From the NCBI RefSeq assembly GCF_026262505.1, contig NC_067208.1:16005962-16069961 (forward strand): 64,000 nucleotides of DNA, read 5' to 3'. Below the pieces are notes generated by a model. The model saw only the letters and a program-made list of their open reading frames with translations, ran no database searches and was not told the DNA's origin. Of this stretch, positions 1 through 8,559 are shown in pieces. The translations under genes and the position numbers were made by a program. The DNA is from Trichomonas vaginalis G3. Taxonomy: Eukaryota > Parabasalia > Trichomonadida > Trichomonadidae. Numbering within the stretch: position 1 is the first letter of the stretch; each line of letters opens with the position of its first letter.

Positions 1-2562
1 GAAAAACAGAAGGAAGCATTTAAAGAACTTCTAGATGAGGAATTCAATAAAGTGAATATCATAGGTTTTAATTCGGGAAAGTTTGATTTAAATTTAATTC
101 TTCGTGATTTAAACACTGCAAAATGGAAAATAAAATCAATGCTGGGTTCTTCTTCTCAATTTAAGCAAATCATTGTAAAGAAAACAAACGTTCCATATGA
201 ATTGAGATTTATTGACATCAGAAATTATATAGCGGGTGGAACATTAGACCAATTCACTCAAGATTTCGGAAACAATAAATCACGTGTTAAATCCTTTTTC
301 CCTTATCAATTCATCACATGGGAAAATTACGAAGAAGAATTATATAAAGAGGAACCATTCACGAAAGATTCATTTTATTCAGCATTAACTCAAGAAACTA
401 TATCAGATAGTGATTATCAAATATATCTCAATGATGCTAAAAATTTTAAGAATAGATTAGAATATTTTATTCATTATTGCAATAAAGATGTTGAAATTAT
501 GATTGACCCAATCGATAAAATTATTGAAGAAACATTTGTTTATAAAATTGACATGCTTCATAATCTTTCTTTATCATCGAATGCTTCAATGATTCGTTAC
601 GCTTTAGCATATAAAGACTTTAATCCTAATGAAAAATATCCTGATGAAGAGATAGAATCAAGTTTTGAATTAACGAAAAAGTATTGGAAATATAAAATTG
701 AATCATATAAGAAACAAGATGAAAAAGCAGAAAGGGATACTAAAAATAATGTTTCAATGGATGATTTTCAATACTATCACGATTTAATCCTTTCATCTAA
801 ATGCAAAATGTGTGGTAAAGCGTTTACATATGCAAATAAACCAACATTGGATAGAATCGATAATGAAAAACCACATACCAAAGAAAATTGTCAGTTAATG
901 TGTTGTTATTGCAATGTCGTAAAATCAAATAAAGATGAAGATGTTCAACGTTTAAGAATCAATTTAAGAAATTATGCATTAAAAAATAATTTACCAATGA
1001 CTTTAGATTCAGTTGAAGCTTATCACATTCTCCGTAATGGAATTACTGGTGGTTTATCAAATGTTCAACATAGAGTAAATCTTAAAGGAATCACGCACAT
1101 TAATAAACTTTCATATAGTCCAGAAACTAAAACTGTATCAAATGAGGACACCACCAACATTATGACTCATTTCGTTGGAGTTGACTTTAATTCATTATAT
1201 CCTTCATCATTTTCATCTAATCCTCATGATTTCATTCAATATACTGACCATAAAATGTATATGCCGGGAAGATTGAATGGTGTTATCATTTGTGATACAG
1301 CAACAAAGAAAGCAAAAGCATTGGGAATAATTAAGAAGAAAAATACTTTATTCGTGGCTGAAGTAAAGGGTCACATTGATGAAAAATACATTAATGATTA
1401 CATAAACTTTTTACCGATAATAAGAAACTTAGATATTATCACAGATGAAAAAACAATTGGCAGTTTTATGTATAATTACATGGAATCAAACAATTTACCA
1501 GTTGACCAGAAACAGAGGAAATTAACTCAGTTAGCATCAACACACAACCAATATCAACCATTTTCTTCTTATTATCTATGGTATCTAATAGATAGGTTTA
1601 ATTTTATCATCGATGACATTCAATCAATTTTAACATTTACTAAAAACACTTGTTTTAATGAATTTGCGAACAAATTTATGAATGAAAGACAAAAGGCTGA
1701 ATTAGAAGGAAATAAAGGAAAAAGTTTATTTTGCAAGATTTCGCTTAATGGATCATATGGTTACGATGCAATGAATACACAAAATTACGCAAAGACTAAA
1801 ATCATAAATGCACAGAAGGCACGCGTTGCATGTATGTCAAATAAGTTTAAAAACATAAGAGAAATAGGTGAAGATACATATCAAGTGATGCTTAAAGATA
1901 GATTTTATAGATGTGATACATGTTTACAAGAGGCATTCTTCACTTTAGATAATGCTAAATACTGGTATTTGGTTTTCATTTATGATTTTATGTATAAATG
2001 CATGAATGTTAATCGTTTTCATTTCATTGAAGGTGATACTGATTCATCTTATTGGGCAATCGCTGGCGACCCAAATCTTCCTAACACTCAAGCATTTCAA
2101 GCAATTGTTACTGATAAACAATTTTATGATAAAAACATTTTCAAATTCGCACCATTTGATTTCTTTTGTTTTGATGAGAAATTTAAACCTAAATTAAAGA
2201 ATAAAGCTGAAGAAAAAGCACATGAGAAGAAGTTATTGGGTTTAGCAATTGAGAAACAAGGTGATAACATGGTTGCTTTATGCCCCAAGTGTTATACATC
2301 ATTCAATGGTTCAATTGATGGAAGTGATTTTAAAAAGATTGCACAAAAAATGAAGGGTGTTAGTTTAAGACAAAATAAGCAATTAACACCTAAAAAATAT
2401 TTGGATATAATAAATGATAAAGTGATATTTGATGGTCAAAATATTAATTTACAACTTAAAAACGGGTCAATGACTCGCTTAACAATTGGTAAGACTGCAT
2501 TAACAGGAGCACACACTAAGGCTGTATGTTGTGAAAATGGATGTTGTATGCCATTTATTTAA
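1..2562 (+). CDS. Polinton 1 B-family DNA polymerase (open at the left window edge)
   Basis: Replicative DNA polymerase of a Maverick/Polinton, expected to copy the element by protein priming. The frame is open from base 1, so the N-terminus lies outside the window; residue numbers here count from base 52. Seen: an exonuclease II-like motif (GFNSGKFD) near residue 5, an exonuclease III-like YCNKD near 142, motif A DFNSLYPS near 378, motif B KISLNGSYGYD near 562 and motif C GDTDSS near 661. An HNH-type segment (two CxxC pairs around LDRIDNEKPH and a following N) lies near 240-295, between the exonuclease and palm motifs. A further CPKC pair and a Cys-rich tail lie near the C-terminus. The polymerase family is secure; protein priming is inferred from the element context. 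The integrase follows 123 bases downstream on the same strand. Confidence 0.9.
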   Translation, partial: EKQKEAFKELLDEEFNKVNIIGFNSGKFDLNLILRDLNTAKWKIKSMLGSSSQFKQIIVKKTNVPYELRFIDIRNYIAGGTLDQFTQDFGNNKSRVKSFFPYQFITWENYEEELYKEEPFTKDSFYSALTQETISDSDYQIYLNDAKNFKNRLEYFIHYCNKDVEIMIDPIDKIIEETFVYKIDMLHNLSLSSNASMIRYALAYKDFNPNEKYPDEEIESSFELTKKYWKYKIESYKKQDEKAERDTKNNVSMDDFQYYHDLILSSKCKMCGKAFTYANKPTLDRIDNEKPHTKENCQLMCCYCNVVKSNKDEDVQRLRINLRNYALKNNLPMTLDSVEAYHILRNGITGGLSNVQHRVNLKGITHINKLSYSPETKTVSNEDTTNIMTHFVGVDFNSLYPSSFSSNPHDFIQYTDHKMYMPGRLNGVIICDTATKKAKALGIIKKKNTLFVAEVKGHIDEKYINDYINFLPIIRNLDIITDEKTIGSFMYNYMESNNLPVDQKQRKLTQLASTHNQYQPFSSYYLWYLIDRFNFIIDDIQSILTFTKNTCFNEFANKFMNERQKAELEGNKGKSLFCKISLNGSYGYDAMNTQNYAKTKIINAQKARVACMSNKFKNIREIGEDTYQVMLKDRFYRCDTCLQEAFFTLDNAKYWYLVFIYDFMYKCMNVNRFHFIEGDTDSSYWAIAGDPNLPNTQAFQAIVTDKQFYDKNIFKFAPFDFFCFDEKFKPKLKNKAEEKAHEKKLLGLAIEKQGDNMVALCPKCYTSFNGSIDGSDFKKIAQKMKGVSLRQNKQLTPKKYLDIINDKVIFDGQNINLQLKNGSMTRLTIGKTALTGAHTKAVCCENGCCMPFI

Positions 2563-2685
2563 TACAATTTAAAACTTTATTTTTAATGAAATACCACAGA
2601 AGAGACAAAAGGAACCGTTAATGATGGTTTTGATTCTTGATCAAAGAGGTGGGCACCCTTAAACATTTATTTTATTTTTATATAA

Positions 2686-3885
2686 ATGAATAACACAGAT
2701 TTAAAAATTTTAATTGATGATTTAATATTTAATCAAAATTTTCTTAGTTATTATGATTTAAAAGCATATCTCCAAGACTATGATAACAATATAACGGATG
2801 ATGATATGGAATATTATTATTCATATTATGATAATGAATTTTTGAAATATCATGATAGAATAATTTCTAAAATTAAAGACAAAATTAAAAATAATGAATA
2901 TACAAAGGGAAAAACTAAATCACAACTTAAACAATTGAAAGATTTCAAAAATAAAGTATTCACAGAAGAAGATATTGATGAATTATATAATTTATATAAT
3001 CCTGAGCCGCAAAAACAAAAGGAACAAAACGCCCAGGTCCTTCAGACCATAAATGATGCACAAGCTTTAATTTATGATTCATTAGTTAAACCATATTCAG
3101 CCCGACTTTTAAATGAAGATCAACTTTTGGAATTCATCCTTCAACATAAACTCGAAGCGGGAAAGTATATCAAACCTTTATATACAGCATATTTAAAACA
3201 AATGAATAGAATACATCCAGAATTAATGAAGGGGGGAATGAATTCCAAAATCAAAGCAGATAAAATTAAACCACTTGCAATACCAAAACCTCCAACGACA
3301 GTACCTGCAACACCAAAACCTCCAACGACAGTACCTGCAATACCAAAACCGCCTCCTCCTTCAGTTAATCCTTCATCATTCACTTTATTATATCCATTTC
3401 AAACATTAAAGAAGCAAAAAGATTTTAAAAAGGGTTTCAAGATATTAAATAAACCAACTGACCCGAAAATTCAACCGTTAAAGGAAAAATTTAGTCGCCC
3501 TTCATTTGCACTATATCCATATTCATACGAAATCGATCATCTGGAATATTCAAAAGGAAACGTTACTTATTTATTTGCCATTAACATTAACACTAGATAT
3601 TTATATTGCATTCCAGTGAAAGGGAAAACAGAACAGGAAACAAGAAGAGCTATTCAATACTTACTAGATCATGAAAGAGTAGATAATATCAGGGGTGATA
3701 GTGATAAAGGATTTCAGGCAACTATGATTCATTATTTCCCACAAATTAATTTTTACTTCTCATCTTCTCCATATACGTTTCATAATAAAATAGTTGATGC
3801 GGTAATGAGAACTCTTAGAGATGCGTTAGGGTTAACGGTCGGATATACTGGGATGGAAATCATGACTCCATCATACAACAGTTAG
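2686..3885 (+). CDS. Polinton 1 integrase, rve-type core
   Basis: Retroviral-like (rve, RNase H fold) integrase expected to insert the element. An N-terminal region of about 130 residues, Asp/Tyr/Lys rich, is followed by a proline-rich linker with a repeated PKPPTTVPA unit near residues 200-225, then the core: YEIDHLEY (first acidic residue) near 280, RGDSDKGF near 345, and an acidic residue before the MRTLRDALG helix near 375. The same core layout occurs in the Polinton 2 integrase at 37997-38956. The start at 2686 follows a T/A-rich tract ending in tatataa, typical of this element's genes. The integrase region continues into the ORF at 3924 and as a whole looks broken (about one break). Confidence 0.82.
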   Translation: MNNTDLKILIDDLIFNQNFLSYYDLKAYLQDYDNNITDDDMEYYYSYYDNEFLKYHDRIISKIKDKIKNNEYTKGKTKSQLKQLKDFKNKVFTEEDIDELYNLYNPEPQKQKEQNAQVLQTINDAQALIYDSLVKPYSARLLNEDQLLEFILQHKLEAGKYIKPLYTAYLKQMNRIHPELMKGGMNSKIKADKIKPLAIPKPPTTVPATPKPPTTVPAIPKPPPPSVNPSSFTLLYPFQTLKKQKDFKKGFKILNKPTDPKIQPLKEKFSRPSFALYPYSYEIDHLEYSKGNVTYLFAININTRYLYCIPVKGKTEQETRRAIQYLLDHERVDNIRGDSDKGFQATMIHYFPQINFYFSSSPYTFHNKIVDAVMRTLRDALGLTVGYTGMEIMTPSYNS

Positions 3886-3923
3886 TATATTATTATAATA
3901 ATACATGGCATAGAACTATAAAC

Positions 3924-4235
3924 ATGAAACCAGTGGAAATGAAAAATGATATTTCAAAAGAATGGGAATATATTAGAAAGCAAATGGAAAGGTTGAATGA
4001 TGTTAAACGTGAACAAATTAATTCGGGGCTCATGAATTTTAAACAAGGGGATAAAGTTTTGATTCATCTCGATTATGGAAAAACTGATAAATCAATGACA
4101 AAAAGAAGACGAAGATTTGACACAATAGCTGAATTTGTTAGATATATTAACGGCAATGCATTAGTTGAAGTTGACAACAAATTAATAGAAATTCCGATTT
4201 ATTTTATTACTCCATTATATTTAAATAATATTTAA
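3924..4235 (+). CDS. Polinton 1 integrase C-terminal-like ORF
   Basis: 103 residues. The N-terminal half is helical and charged. The middle has a FKQGDKVLIHLDYGK strand pattern followed by KRRRRFD, resembling the SH3/chromo-like tail that follows the catalytic core in Polinton and retrotransposon integrases; compare LQKGDKVKIEIPKRDPY in the Polinton 2 integrase. It lies directly downstream of the integrase core on the same strand. Assignment rests on this pattern and its position. Confidence 0.6.
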   Translation: MKPVEMKNDISKEWEYIRKQMERLNDVKREQINSGLMNFKQGDKVLIHLDYGKTDKSMTKRRRRFDTIAEFVRYINGNALVEVDNKLIEIPIYFITPLYLNNI

Positions 4236-4259
4236 TTTTTTTTATTTCGTAAGAAATGG

Positions 4260-4538
4260 GTGACAACGAAGCAACCAACAGTCCAGACGATGAATATAAA
4301 AAAGAAACTAAACAGAATTAAATCAAAAATATGCTATTACAAAAAGAAGCCGCAATGTGATGGGGTTGATGCCCATAAAACTAATGGAAGTGAAAACGAT
4401 GAAGAGAGGAAAGAAATAATCGAAAAATTAGAAACTTACCGTTCAATCCTTAAACTGAGTGAAGCAAAAATAAAAGAATTTAATAGAATAAATAAATTGA
4501 TTGGAAGAGATGAATTTTTAAACTCAATCCAAATTTAA
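4260..4538 (+). CDS. Small basic protein of unknown function
   Basis: 92 residues, Lys rich in the first third (KKKLNRIKSK) and with a predicted helical, coiled-coil-like second half from residue 50 (EERKEIIEKLETYRSILK). No domain recognised. It sits in Polinton 1 between the integrase region and the inverted-repeat cassette and converges tail-to-tail with the small minus-strand gene at 4535-4699. The start is not well supported: the best ATG context (gtaagaaATG at 4256) opens a different, very short frame. May be a real accessory gene or chance. Confidence 0.35.
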   Translation: MTTKQPTVQTMNIKKKLNRIKSKICYYKKKPQCDGVDAHKTNGSENDEERKEIIEKLETYRSILKLSEAKIKEFNRINKLIGRDEFLNSIQI

Positions 4539-4699
4539 TTTTTATTTTTCTTTGACAACATCTCTCTTTCCATCATTACTGCATAACCCCATTTTCTCAG
4601 TTTTAGTGGTTTGTTATTTTTAACATGTTCTTGCATCATTTTTATCATTTCTTCCCTTGTTATAATTCGTGGTAAATTTTGAGCTTGTGGGGTATTCAT
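4535..4699 (-). CDS. Small 54-residue protein of Polinton 1
   Basis: A short open frame reading MNTPQAQNLPRIITREEMIK and continuing Lys/Met rich to KNKN, predicted mostly helical. Its ATG at 4699 is preceded on the minus strand by caaaattttatttttatataa, the same A/T-rich block found before the clear genes of this element; this is the main reason to believe it. It overlaps the end of the plus-strand 92-residue ORF by a few bases. Function unknown. Confidence 0.45.
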   Translation of the reverse strand: MNTPQAQNLPRIITREEMIKMMQEHVKNNKPLKLRKWGYAVMMEREMLSKKNKN

Positions 4700-4766
4700 T
4701 TATATAAAAATAAAATTTTGTTATCAGTTATTTTATCGTTAATGGTTTTCAGGTTATTCAATAATT

Positions 4767-5107
4767 AATTATTTTTGAAGAACTGAAGGTGTCACCATGT
4801 CACCATGTCACCAGGTAATTTAACTTCTCTGAAAAAATGAGACAACATGACATTTAGACAACAACACAGGAGGATGGCAGTTATGAATTATTTTTGAAGA
4901 ACTGAAGGTGTCACCATGTCACCATGTCACCAGGTAATTTAACTTCTCTGAAAAAATGAGACAACATGACATTTAGACAACAACACAGGAGGATGGCAGT
5001 TATGAATTATTTTTGAAGAACTGAAGGTGTCACCATGTCACCATGTCACCAGGTAATTTAACTTCTCTGAAAAAATGAGACAACATGACATTTAGACAAC
5101 AACACAG
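4767..5107. repeat. 119-bp tandem repeat, left arm (about 2.9 copies)
   Basis: Near-identical units begin at 4767, 4886 and 5005. Each contains three short direct repeats of the form TCACCATG, then CCAGGTAATTTAACTTCTC and a purine-rich AAAAAATGAGACAACATGAC tract. The same unit occurs inverted at about 7515-7737 and as a single diverged copy near 43805-43883 in Polinton 2. The 9-bp iterations inside the unit are the sort of array a DNA-binding protein could recognise. No gene is visible between 4700 and 5174. Confidence 0.9.
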
Positions 5108-5174
5108 AAAATATGATGCAGTCCAAAAATAAAGTTAGTTTTAAAATTATTTTTATTTTTTTATTCCTATATAA

Positions 5175-6200
5175 ATGACGGCAACAAACAACAACAGTAA
5201 CTTTATCATTTCTGATGAACAAGTTATTGATTCATTAGCTGAGGAATTAGTTGTGGCAGAAACTAAAACCCTCAACGAAAGAATTGGTGAAAACAAGATT
5301 GATTTACATAACTACCTCAAACATGATGGAGGAAGAGGAAGGAAAACTGGTATGGCTTTATTAGTAAATAAAATTTCAAATTTAACGATTATAGATGTTG
5401 ATATCAATAAATCGTACAATGATGAACTTAAAGAAACAGTTAGAAAAGACATTTTATCAAAACTTTCGGATAAAGATGTTATCGTTAAAACCGCTTCAGG
5501 AGGTCTTCACATTTATTGCAACACTAATTTCTTCTATGCAGTTTCGAACAGAATGATTAAATGTTATTCCTGCAATGATTATGATATTGACATAATGACT
5601 TCTATGGATGATTCAAAACGTTCTTTAGTGGTTATGGCCGATTCAAGAGTTCGCAAGAATGCATCAGAACCAATCAATACATACTCATTCATTCGTGGAA
5701 GTTATGATTCAACATTAACTAGAACAGTGAATGATATATTAAATGATTTGAATATTAAGGTAAGAGTTGAACAGAAGAACGAAGAGATAAAGACTATCAT
5801 GAATGAAAACAAAGATGTAAACATTGACGATAAACTTGCCCAGAGCATAGTTGATGGCATCTGTGATTTTGAAGTACATAATGACGGTGGAAACATGAAT
5901 TTAGAAAAAGAAATAACATTGTTCACACTGTTTCAAGCTATTAATTCGTTACCTAATCATTTGATTAATGAAGCATACGATAACGTTTATAACTTTTGCA
6001 GTTTAACTGAAAATGCAAAAAGTAATTTTGAAAAAGCACGTAGTAGATATGCACATTTAATGACTTCTTCATTTGTTTTGGTAAAGATTCTAAAACTATA
6101 TCAAAAGGAATATTATGATGAATATGTTTTACCTTTATTACGTAAGCCAAAAATAACATTTGATATCAACTTGATGACTCGTTTTGATAACAGATATTAG
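5175..6200 (+). CDS. Archaeo-eukaryotic primase (Prim-Pol)-like protein
   Basis: 341 residues. Three spaced motifs match the AEP/Prim-Pol pattern: an acidic pair in TIIDVDIN near residue 73, SGGLHIYC near 113 (the sxH motif) and DYDIDIMTS near 135. AEP proteins make primers or act as primase-polymerases. A C-terminal helical region follows. The start at 5175 has the element-type upstream block (tttttattcctatataa). The gene lies inside the inverted-repeat cassette, immediately before the SF3 helicase, which together resembles the primase-helicase modules of NCLDVs, virophages and plasmids. Pathway role is inferred from these motifs. Confidence 0.72.
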   Translation: MTATNNNSNFIISDEQVIDSLAEELVVAETKTLNERIGENKIDLHNYLKHDGGRGRKTGMALLVNKISNLTIIDVDINKSYNDELKETVRKDILSKLSDKDVIVKTASGGLHIYCNTNFFYAVSNRMIKCYSCNDYDIDIMTSMDDSKRSLVVMADSRVRKNASEPINTYSFIRGSYDSTLTRTVNDILNDLNIKVRVEQKNEEIKTIMNENKDVNIDDKLAQSIVDGICDFEVHNDGGNMNLEKEITLFTLFQAINSLPNHLINEAYDNVYNFCSLTENAKSNFEKARSRYAHLMTSSFVLVKILKLYQKEYYDEYVLPLLRKPKITFDINLMTRFDNRY

Positions 6201-7485
6201 ACGTAAAGCTGAAAATCATCAGTATAAAAACAGTTCTGAAGTAATTGAGGATTTATCACGTGTAATCCGTTTTGTAGATTGTGGAAATAAATATTTCATT
6301 CAGAAAGATTACAACATACACGACAAAATGAATCAAATATCATTCGTTCTTCAGTCAAACATGAAAGAGTCACTCAAAATGATTAAATTATTTAAAGAAG
6401 AAGGTAAAACAATAACAGCATGGGACGTACTACTAAATCAATTGTCTTCATTAACCGTTAGGGGTGTTTGCTTTAAATCTGATTCCCCAGATGTTTTCTC
6501 AACGTTTCAAGGTTATAAATACAACGTTCTCGAAAAACCAGATTACTCAAAAATTTGGATGTTTATGGATTTCATTAAAGAAGCCATATGCGATAATAAC
6601 GATGAAGTGTATAAATACCTTCTCGGCTGGATTGCATCAATGATTCAACATCCTGGAATCAAGAATGAAACAGCAATTATTTTGAAAGGACTTCAGGGAA
6701 CAGGTAAAAACAGATTCACAGACATTATTTCTGAACTCCTCGCCGGTTATTCATGTAAAAACATTACTGAAATAGGTGAGCTAACGGGTAATTTCAATTC
6801 AGTAGTTGAGAATAAAATGTTTCTTGTACTTAATGAACTCAAGAATGTAGGTGAAGACAGACTCGCAAACTTCAACGCTTTGAAATCAATTATAACGGAT
6901 AATGAGATAAGAATTAATGAAAAGAATCAACCCAGAAGAACTGCTCAGAATGTTGCAAACTTCATTTTCGTAACTAATAACGTCTACCCTGTCAAAATTG
7001 AAGTTGGAGACAGAAGATACGTAGTTTTAAGAGTTAATGGTAAATTCAAGGGTCAATTTGATTACTTCAAGAATTTGATGGATTCATGCACAAAGGAATT
7101 TTATGATAACCTTTTAACATATTTTATCAATTACGACCTTTCATCATTTAATGTACGAATCATACCGATGACTGAAGCCAAACAAGATTTAATTGAATTA
7201 TCAACAAATCCTTTAGATGTATGGATAAATACACATTATGATGAATTGTGTGCAGGTATGATATGTAAAAATGCTCTATTCTGCAAACCATCAGACATGA
7301 AAGACAAGAATTTCCAAATGAGCATTAAGGATAAATGTGATAGGAAACAGAGAAGAATAGACGATAAACAAACATGGTGTTATGTTTTGAAAGAAGAAAT
7401 GAAAGGATTATATAAACAGGTTGAACCAAACGATAATGAGGATTCATTTACTGACGATGAAATACCTGTAAATGATGCTTTATAA
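6184..7485 (+). CDS. Superfamily 3 helicase (D5/DUF5906-like)
   Basis: 433 residues. Walker A GLQGTGKN near residue 168, Walker B FLVLNEL near 212, motif C FIFVTNN near 262 and a following DRRYVVL with a likely arginine finger define an SF3 helicase ATPase, the class that unwinds replication origins in small DNA viruses and plasmids. The N-terminal 130 residues resemble the D5-type lead-in domain. It directly follows the Prim-Pol-like ORF on the same strand within the cassette. The true N-terminal boundary is uncertain. A fragment of the same region recurs inverted at 44941-45182. Confidence 0.82.
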   Translation: MITDIRRKAENHQYKNSSEVIEDLSRVIRFVDCGNKYFIQKDYNIHDKMNQISFVLQSNMKESLKMIKLFKEEGKTITAWDVLLNQLSSLTVRGVCFKSDSPDVFSTFQGYKYNVLEKPDYSKIWMFMDFIKEAICDNNDEVYKYLLGWIASMIQHPGIKNETAIILKGLQGTGKNRFTDIISELLAGYSCKNITEIGELTGNFNSVVENKMFLVLNELKNVGEDRLANFNALKSIITDNEIRINEKNQPRRTAQNVANFIFVTNNVYPVKIEVGDRRYVVLRVNGKFKGQFDYFKNLMDSCTKEFYDNLLTYFINYDLSSFNVRIIPMTEAKQDLIELSTNPLDVWINTHYDELCAGMICKNALFCKPSDMKDKNFQMSIKDKCDRKQRRIDDKQTWCYVLKEEMKGLYKQVEPNDNEDSFTDDEIPVNDAL

Positions 7486-7508
7486 AGTATGATTGGAATT
7501 TATTTTTG

Positions 7509-7737
7509 CATTAATCCTCCTGTGTTGTTGTCTAAATGTCATGTTGTCTCATTTTTTCAGAGAAGTTAAATTACCTGGTGACATGGTGACATGGTGACAC
7601 CTTCAGTTCTTCAAAAATAATTCATAACTGCCATCCTCCTGTGTTGTTGTCTAAATGTCATGTTGTCTCATTTTTTCAGAGAAGTTAAATTACCTGGTGA
7701 CATGGTGACACCTTCAGTTCTTCAAAAATAATTCATA
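7509..7737. repeat. 119-bp repeat, right arm (inverted, about two copies)
   Basis: Reverse-complement copies of the unit at 4767-5107. The copy nearest the end carries two rather than three of the short CATGGTGA iterations. Together with the 33-bp ends this makes the cassette symmetrical. No gene is visible between 7486 and 7808. Confidence 0.88.
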
Positions 7738-7808
7738 ATTGAATAACCTGAAAACCATTAACGATAAAATATATTTTTGGTCGTTTATGACAAAAATAAA
7801 TGGTTCAT

Positions 7809-8487
7809 TTACTCACAATATTTTTGTACAAAACAACCCCAAACTTTTAACTTCTTTTCTGCAGTTTCTAATGCTATCTTAGCGAGTTCATATTCTCTAA
7901 ATTCTCTCTTTAAATCTTCTTGTTCCCATTGGTCTAGTTCGTATGGAGAATCTCTATAACCATAACATATCTCACGTTCATGTTCTAATTGTTTTTCATG
8001 CATTTTTCTAACTTCTTGTTCGAACAAAGGTTTAGCATTCTCAACTGTATCTTCGAGTTCTTCTTCATCTAATTTCTCATGAACTTTCTTGTCTATGGAG
8101 TCCATAATTTTTCCAACTGCTATGCAATATTTTGGAGAAGCCCACATTGCTATATAGTTTATAAGTCTTGGGTCTACATACGTTCCTCTAACCTGTTTGA
8201 TTTCATCAGGAATTCCTGCATGAATTTTGTATAAAAAGCAACCGCCGGAATTCGGACTGTTGCTATATTCTTCACAAAATGCCTTATAATACTTCCCAGG
8301 ACTTATTTTCCAACAACTTTCTAAAGTCTTTCCTAAACTGCTGACACATCTTTGTTGCATTAATGTAACCATCCTTGTCTCTACGTAATACTTCAATACC
8401 ATTATAAGTGCCTTTTGTGAATGTTTCACCATTAGATTTGTTCGTGAATGTTTTTGCTTCGACTGACATTTCTGTTCTTACATACAA
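7809..8487 (-). pseudogene. KilA-N domain protein of Polinton 1 (broken)
   Basis: KilA-N is a DNA-binding domain found in phages, NCLDVs and many Trichomonas elements. Seen: GYINATKMCQQF near the N-terminus and, further on, VRGTYVDPRLINYIAMWAS with a following KIMDSID, which are the hallmark KilA-N strings. The C-terminal part is a long charged coiled coil (KMHEKQLEHEREICYGYRD region). The gene is not one open frame (about one break). It abuts the right end of the inverted-repeat cassette. A short related segment (AFCEEYSN, FLYKI) occurs in Polinton 2 near 43990-44060. Confidence 0.75.
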
Positions 8488-8559
8488 AATAAAAAAATAA
8501 AAATTTAAATTATGCCGTTCACTCTTTTGGAGCTCAGGACTTTCACAAACATTGAGCGT

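Larger units (their letters stand above)
4730..7770. mobile_element. Primase/helicase cassette bounded by inverted repeats, nested in Polinton 1
   Basis: A 3.0-kb block with perfect 33-bp inverted ends: 4730-4762 (starts ATTTTATCGTTAATGG) is the reverse complement of 7738-7770. Just inside each end lie 119-bp subrepeats, about three on the left (4767-5107) and about two inverted on the right (about 7515-7737). The centre holds only the Prim-Pol-like and SF3 helicase ORFs. No target-site duplication was found and there is no transposase inside. It may be a nested mobile unit, an invertible segment, or a replication module whose repeats act as origins; the sequence alone does not decide. Confidence 0.6.

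Noticed and set aside
4767-5107. CRISPR-like array
   Set aside because: Units are contiguous 119-bp tandem repeats without variable spacers, and the setting is a eukaryotic element.
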